42,015 nt of DNA, from the IMG/VR virus record IMGVR_UViG_3300014720_000062, positions 1-42,015 of that record; one strand, given 5' to 3'. The position numbers and the translations under genes are program-made. Shown here one piece after another: positions 40,529 to 42,015 of the stretch; the stretch's first letter is position 1, and each line of letters opens with the position of its first letter. The stretch is from a virus. Below the pieces are notes generated by a model. It had not been told where the DNA came from and did no database searches. It worked only from the letters and a program-made list of their open reading frames with translations.

Positions 40529-40723
40529 ATGCTGTCGACTCTGGAGGAGCGGCGCTGCAGATGCCGCCGTTTGTTGTTTCGAGGCATCGCCTCCGATATA
40601 GAGATCAAGTGCCCCCGCTGCGGGGCGCTCAACCGCTTCAGGGACCCGATCCCCGAACAGGAACGCCGGCGAGCGTCGAAGGAGACTTCGGATGCTCAGC
40701 CGATCGACCGATCAGACCGTTGA
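40529..40723 (+). CDS. com: Com-like zinc finger translational regulator
   Basis: A 64-residue protein with the Com signature RRCRCRRLLFRG...IEIKCPRCGALN. In Mu, Com binds the mom message and opens a hairpin that hides the ribosome site. Here the first knuckle has C-x-C, the second C-x2-C. The next gene, 17 bp downstream, is a cytosine-5 DNA methyltransferase, not mom. Confidence 0.85.
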   Translation: MLSTLEERRCRCRRLLFRGIASDIEIKCPRCGALNRFRDPIPEQERRRASKETSDAQPIDRSDR

Positions 40724-40740
40724 ACCGAGGGCGTCGTGAG

Positions 40741-41640
40741 ATGCCGGCGTCCTTCCGTGGGCTGGCGCTCTGCGCCGGCGCCGGCGGCCTCGAGCTCGGG
40801 CTCGCGATCGCCCGGCCGGACTACCGCACCGTCGCCTATGTCGAACGCGCGCCGGCGGCGATCGCCGTCCTCAGGGCGCGCATGCGCGATCGCTGCCTGC
40901 ACCGCGCGCCGGTGTTCGACGATCTCCGCACCTTCGATGGCCGTCGCTGGCGCGGCCGCGTCGACGTCCTCACGGCGGGCTACCCCTGCCAGCCGTTCTC
41001 GACGAACGGCAGCCGGCGCGGCTTCGACGATCCGCGCAACCTCTGGCCTCACGTCGCGCGGATCGTCGGCCAGGCGCGGCCGGCCGAGCTGCTCCTCGAG
41101 AACGTCGCGGCGCACCTCACCTTCGGCTTTCCCTTGGTCGCCCGGGACCTTCGCCGGCTGGGCTACCGATTTGCAGCGGGGGTCTTTTCGGCGGGCGAGG
41201 TGGGCGCTGCACACGAGCGCAAGCGGCTCTTCGTTCTGGCCCACGCCGACCGTCTACGGCCACGCCGGCCGCATCCACACGCTGCGCGCGAGAGGGCGTC
41301 ACGTCTGGCGGCCGGCCGCGCGGATGGGCACGCAGGTCACCCTGCCGATGGCGGCGGCGATCTGGTCGTACCGGATTTCGCGCCGGGACCTCGGGACTTC
41401 CAGGCCTGGCGCCGGCTGCTCGCTGCTCGCCCGGAGCTTGAACCCACGCTTGGGCGAGATGCTCCAGGGATGGCCGGGTGGATGGACCGACAGCGGCTCG
41501 CCGGTAACGGGGTTTGCAGCCTGGCGGCGGCGTATGCGTACACGTCTCTCAGCGCTGTGCTCGACGGCACCCCCGCCCCGTGGCTGGCGGGCCATCCCCT
41601 CGGTCGCGCCGTGGCCCGACCTGGTCAGGGGCCGGCATGA
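40741..41640 (+). CDS. Cytosine-5 DNA methyltransferase
   Basis: A 299-residue C5 methyltransferase. Motif I FRGLALCAGAGGLELG (5-20), motif IV YPCQPFS with Cys83, motif VI LENV (119-122), motif VIII in AAHERKR (156-162) and motif X RLAGNGV (252-258). The target recognition part between VIII and X is short (about 90 residues). It probably protects phage DNA from host restriction. From about 41234 the +1 frame also looks coding, and third-base GC falls, see the next entry and findings. Placed under Com control by position. Confidence 0.85.
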   Translation: MPASFRGLALCAGAGGLELGLAIARPDYRTVAYVERAPAAIAVLRARMRDRCLHRAPVFDDLRTFDGRRWRGRVDVLTAGYPCQPFSTNGSRRGFDDPRNLWPHVARIVGQARPAELLLENVAAHLTFGFPLVARDLRRLGYRFAAGVFSAGEVGAAHERKRLFVLAHADRLRPRRPHPHAARERASRLAAGRADGHAGHPADGGGDLVVPDFAPGPRDFQAWRRLLAARPELEPTLGRDAPGMAGWMDRQRLAGNGVCSLAAAYAYTSLSAVLDGTPAPWLAGHPLGRAVARPGQGPA

Positions 41641-41677
41641 CCGCGAGCTGGCCCAGATGCCTGTCGATCGGCGTTGA
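41234..41677 (+). other. Second reading frame over the methyltransferase 3' half
   Basis: In the +1 frame the DNA encodes SSFWPTPTVYG, LPMAAAIWSYRISRRD and SLNPRLGEMLQGWPGGWTD then SPVTGFAAWRRRMRTRLSAL, closely resembling the WPTPT...LNP.F.E.LMGWP.GWTD proteins I know next to or fused with phage C5 methyltransferases. There is no start codon before the WPTP segment; ATGs at 41324 and 41348 exist. It may be a true overlapping gene, a frameshift product, or the remains of a frame change. Confidence 0.5.
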
Positions 41678-41834
41678 CGCGAGGGGATGCGGTTCGGGTA
41701 CGAACCTCGTTCGAAGAGCTGTCGAGGGGCGGTCGGCCGAGGCGGTTTCGGACGCCCGGAGCGGGCTCAGCCGCCGTCTCGCCCTGCGGTCCCCGGCGGC
41801 TGTCAGGACGGTGCGGGACCGCAGGAGCCTCTGA
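41637..41834 (+). CDS. Possible small protein at the right end
   Basis: A 65-residue open frame whose ATG overlaps the methyltransferase stop (ATGA). The product (MTASWPRCLSIGVDARGCGSG) is Arg/Ser-rich and resembles random GC-rich translation. Weak call. Confidence 0.3.
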   Translation: MTASWPRCLSIGVDARGCGSGTNLVRRAVEGRSAEAVSDARSGLSRRLALRSPAAVRTVRDRRSL

Positions 41835-41841
41835 AATGCAG

Positions 41842-41879
41842 GGTGCCGCCAAACTTTCCGGCAGGTGCCGCCAAACTTT
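41842..41879 (+). repeat. Right-end transposase-binding sites R2 and R1
   Basis: GGTGCCGCCAAACTTT occurs twice, at 41842..41857 (R2) and 41864..41879 (R1), 22 bp apart. R1 lies 16 bases (counted after the shared CAAAC) from the CTACA tip at 41892. The close pair matches the adjacent R1-R2 arrangement of Mu. Confidence 0.88.
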
Positions 41880-41892
41880 TTGCGCCGCTACA

Positions 41893-42015
41893 GGAAGCGC
41901 CCTCCGTGCGGCACGCTGTCACAGAATGCCGCTCATCGGGCCTGCGACCAACAGAGCCTTGAAACAAAAGGGGCTTTCCCGGCTATAAAGGCCGCCATCT
42001 CCTCGGGGGGACGGA
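41893..42015 (+). other. Right host flank with a likely rightward promoter
   Basis: Begins with the right GGAAG duplication. TTGAAA (41959..41964) and TATAAA (41984..41989) on the plus strand, 19 bp apart, look like a promoter for a host gene starting beyond the window. In some alphaproteobacteria trmL lies beside petABC, which is a possible identity from memory only. Confidence 0.45.

Larger units (their letters stand above)
124..41892. mobile_element. Complete Mu-like transposable siphophage prophage
   Basis: Both ends can be read to the base. The left end opens TGTAG and the right end closes CTACA, giving the TG...CA termini of DDE transposition. In each end GTTTGGCGGCACC (or its complement) lies 16 bp inside the tip, and both tips are flanked by GGAAG. 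Between them lie MuA, MuB, Ner, a repressor, Mor, GemA, lysis, terminase, portal, capsid, a full siphovirus tail set, Com and a DNA methyltransferase, all apparently intact. The absence of a sheath gene and the lambda-like tube/chaperone/tape/NlpC/J module indicate a long non-contractile tail. Gene order differs from Mu because early and terminase/portal genes run leftwards from a central control region. Confidence 0.95.

Noticed and set aside
41810-41820. Possible third right-end transposase site GGTGCGGGACC
   Set aside because: Matches the box only in the first five bases; too weak beside the two exact copies.
1-42015. tRNA, rRNA, CRISPR arrays or insertion sequences
   Set aside because: No cloverleaf, no regularly spaced direct repeats and no second transposase were seen by eye; the only mobile element is the prophage itself.

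Overview
The window holds one complete Mu-type transposable prophage (124..41892, 41,769 bp) with a short stretch of host chromosome on each side. The host is probably an alphaproteobacterium. The DNA is very GC-rich, the left flank carries the start of trmL, and the phage encodes alphaproteobacterial-type proteins such as a GapR/DUF2312 homologue and a GTA-type 3TM holin. The ends are read directly from sequence: TGTAG...CTACA termini, a 13-bp GTTTGGCGGCACC box at the same distance from each tip, extra copies of the box inside each end, and a 5-bp target duplication GGAAG at 119..123 and 41893..41897.

The layout is unlike Mu. The control region (19.35-19.5 kb) is near the middle of the element, not at the left end. 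Leftwards from it runs a long early operon: Ner, MuA, MuB, about 20 small and mostly unknown genes (with wHTH, TetR-like, zinc-finger, GemA and GapR-like proteins), two HNH-type proteins and a Mor/C-family activator. The same strand then carries lysis genes (holin, GH108 endolysin) and half of the head module (terminase subunits, portal, gpF), ending in a secreted staphylococcal-type nuclease. Rightwards of the control region lie the S24-type repressor, two leftward genes for exported proteins (likely lysogenic conversion genes), and a long rightward late operon: protease/scaffold, decoration protein, gpT capsid, gp36/G/gp37-type connectors, tail tube, tail assembly chaperone with a -1 frameshift site, tape measure, fibre-like protein, DUF1833, NlpC/P60, and a J-like tip protein with a polyglycine adhesin tail. 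The right end carries small unknown genes, an SRAP protein, Com and a cytosine-5 DNA methyltransferase. With no sheath gene and a lambda-like tail module, the virion should be a siphovirus, as in B3/D3112-like phages.

The strongest regulatory signal is a pair of matching elements, one at the head of each late operon and facing outward (8176..8218 minus, 21544..21586 plus). Each has a 14-bp dyad GGGAAG-N2-CTTCCC, exactly 23 bp, then CCTAGC. If CCTAGC is the -10 box, the dyad falls at about -49 to -36, where Mor/C proteins bind Mu promoters. One Mor-type protein (8439..8849) therefore probably switches on both arms, restoring co-expression of a head module split across two strands.

Other points of interest are a possible dual-coding 3' half of the methyltransferase gene, Com paired with a C5 methyltransferase, an A-AAA-AAC slippery site, an in-frame internal start for the scaffold, hairpin clusters around the gene after the capsid, and insertion of the element 32 bp upstream of trmL.
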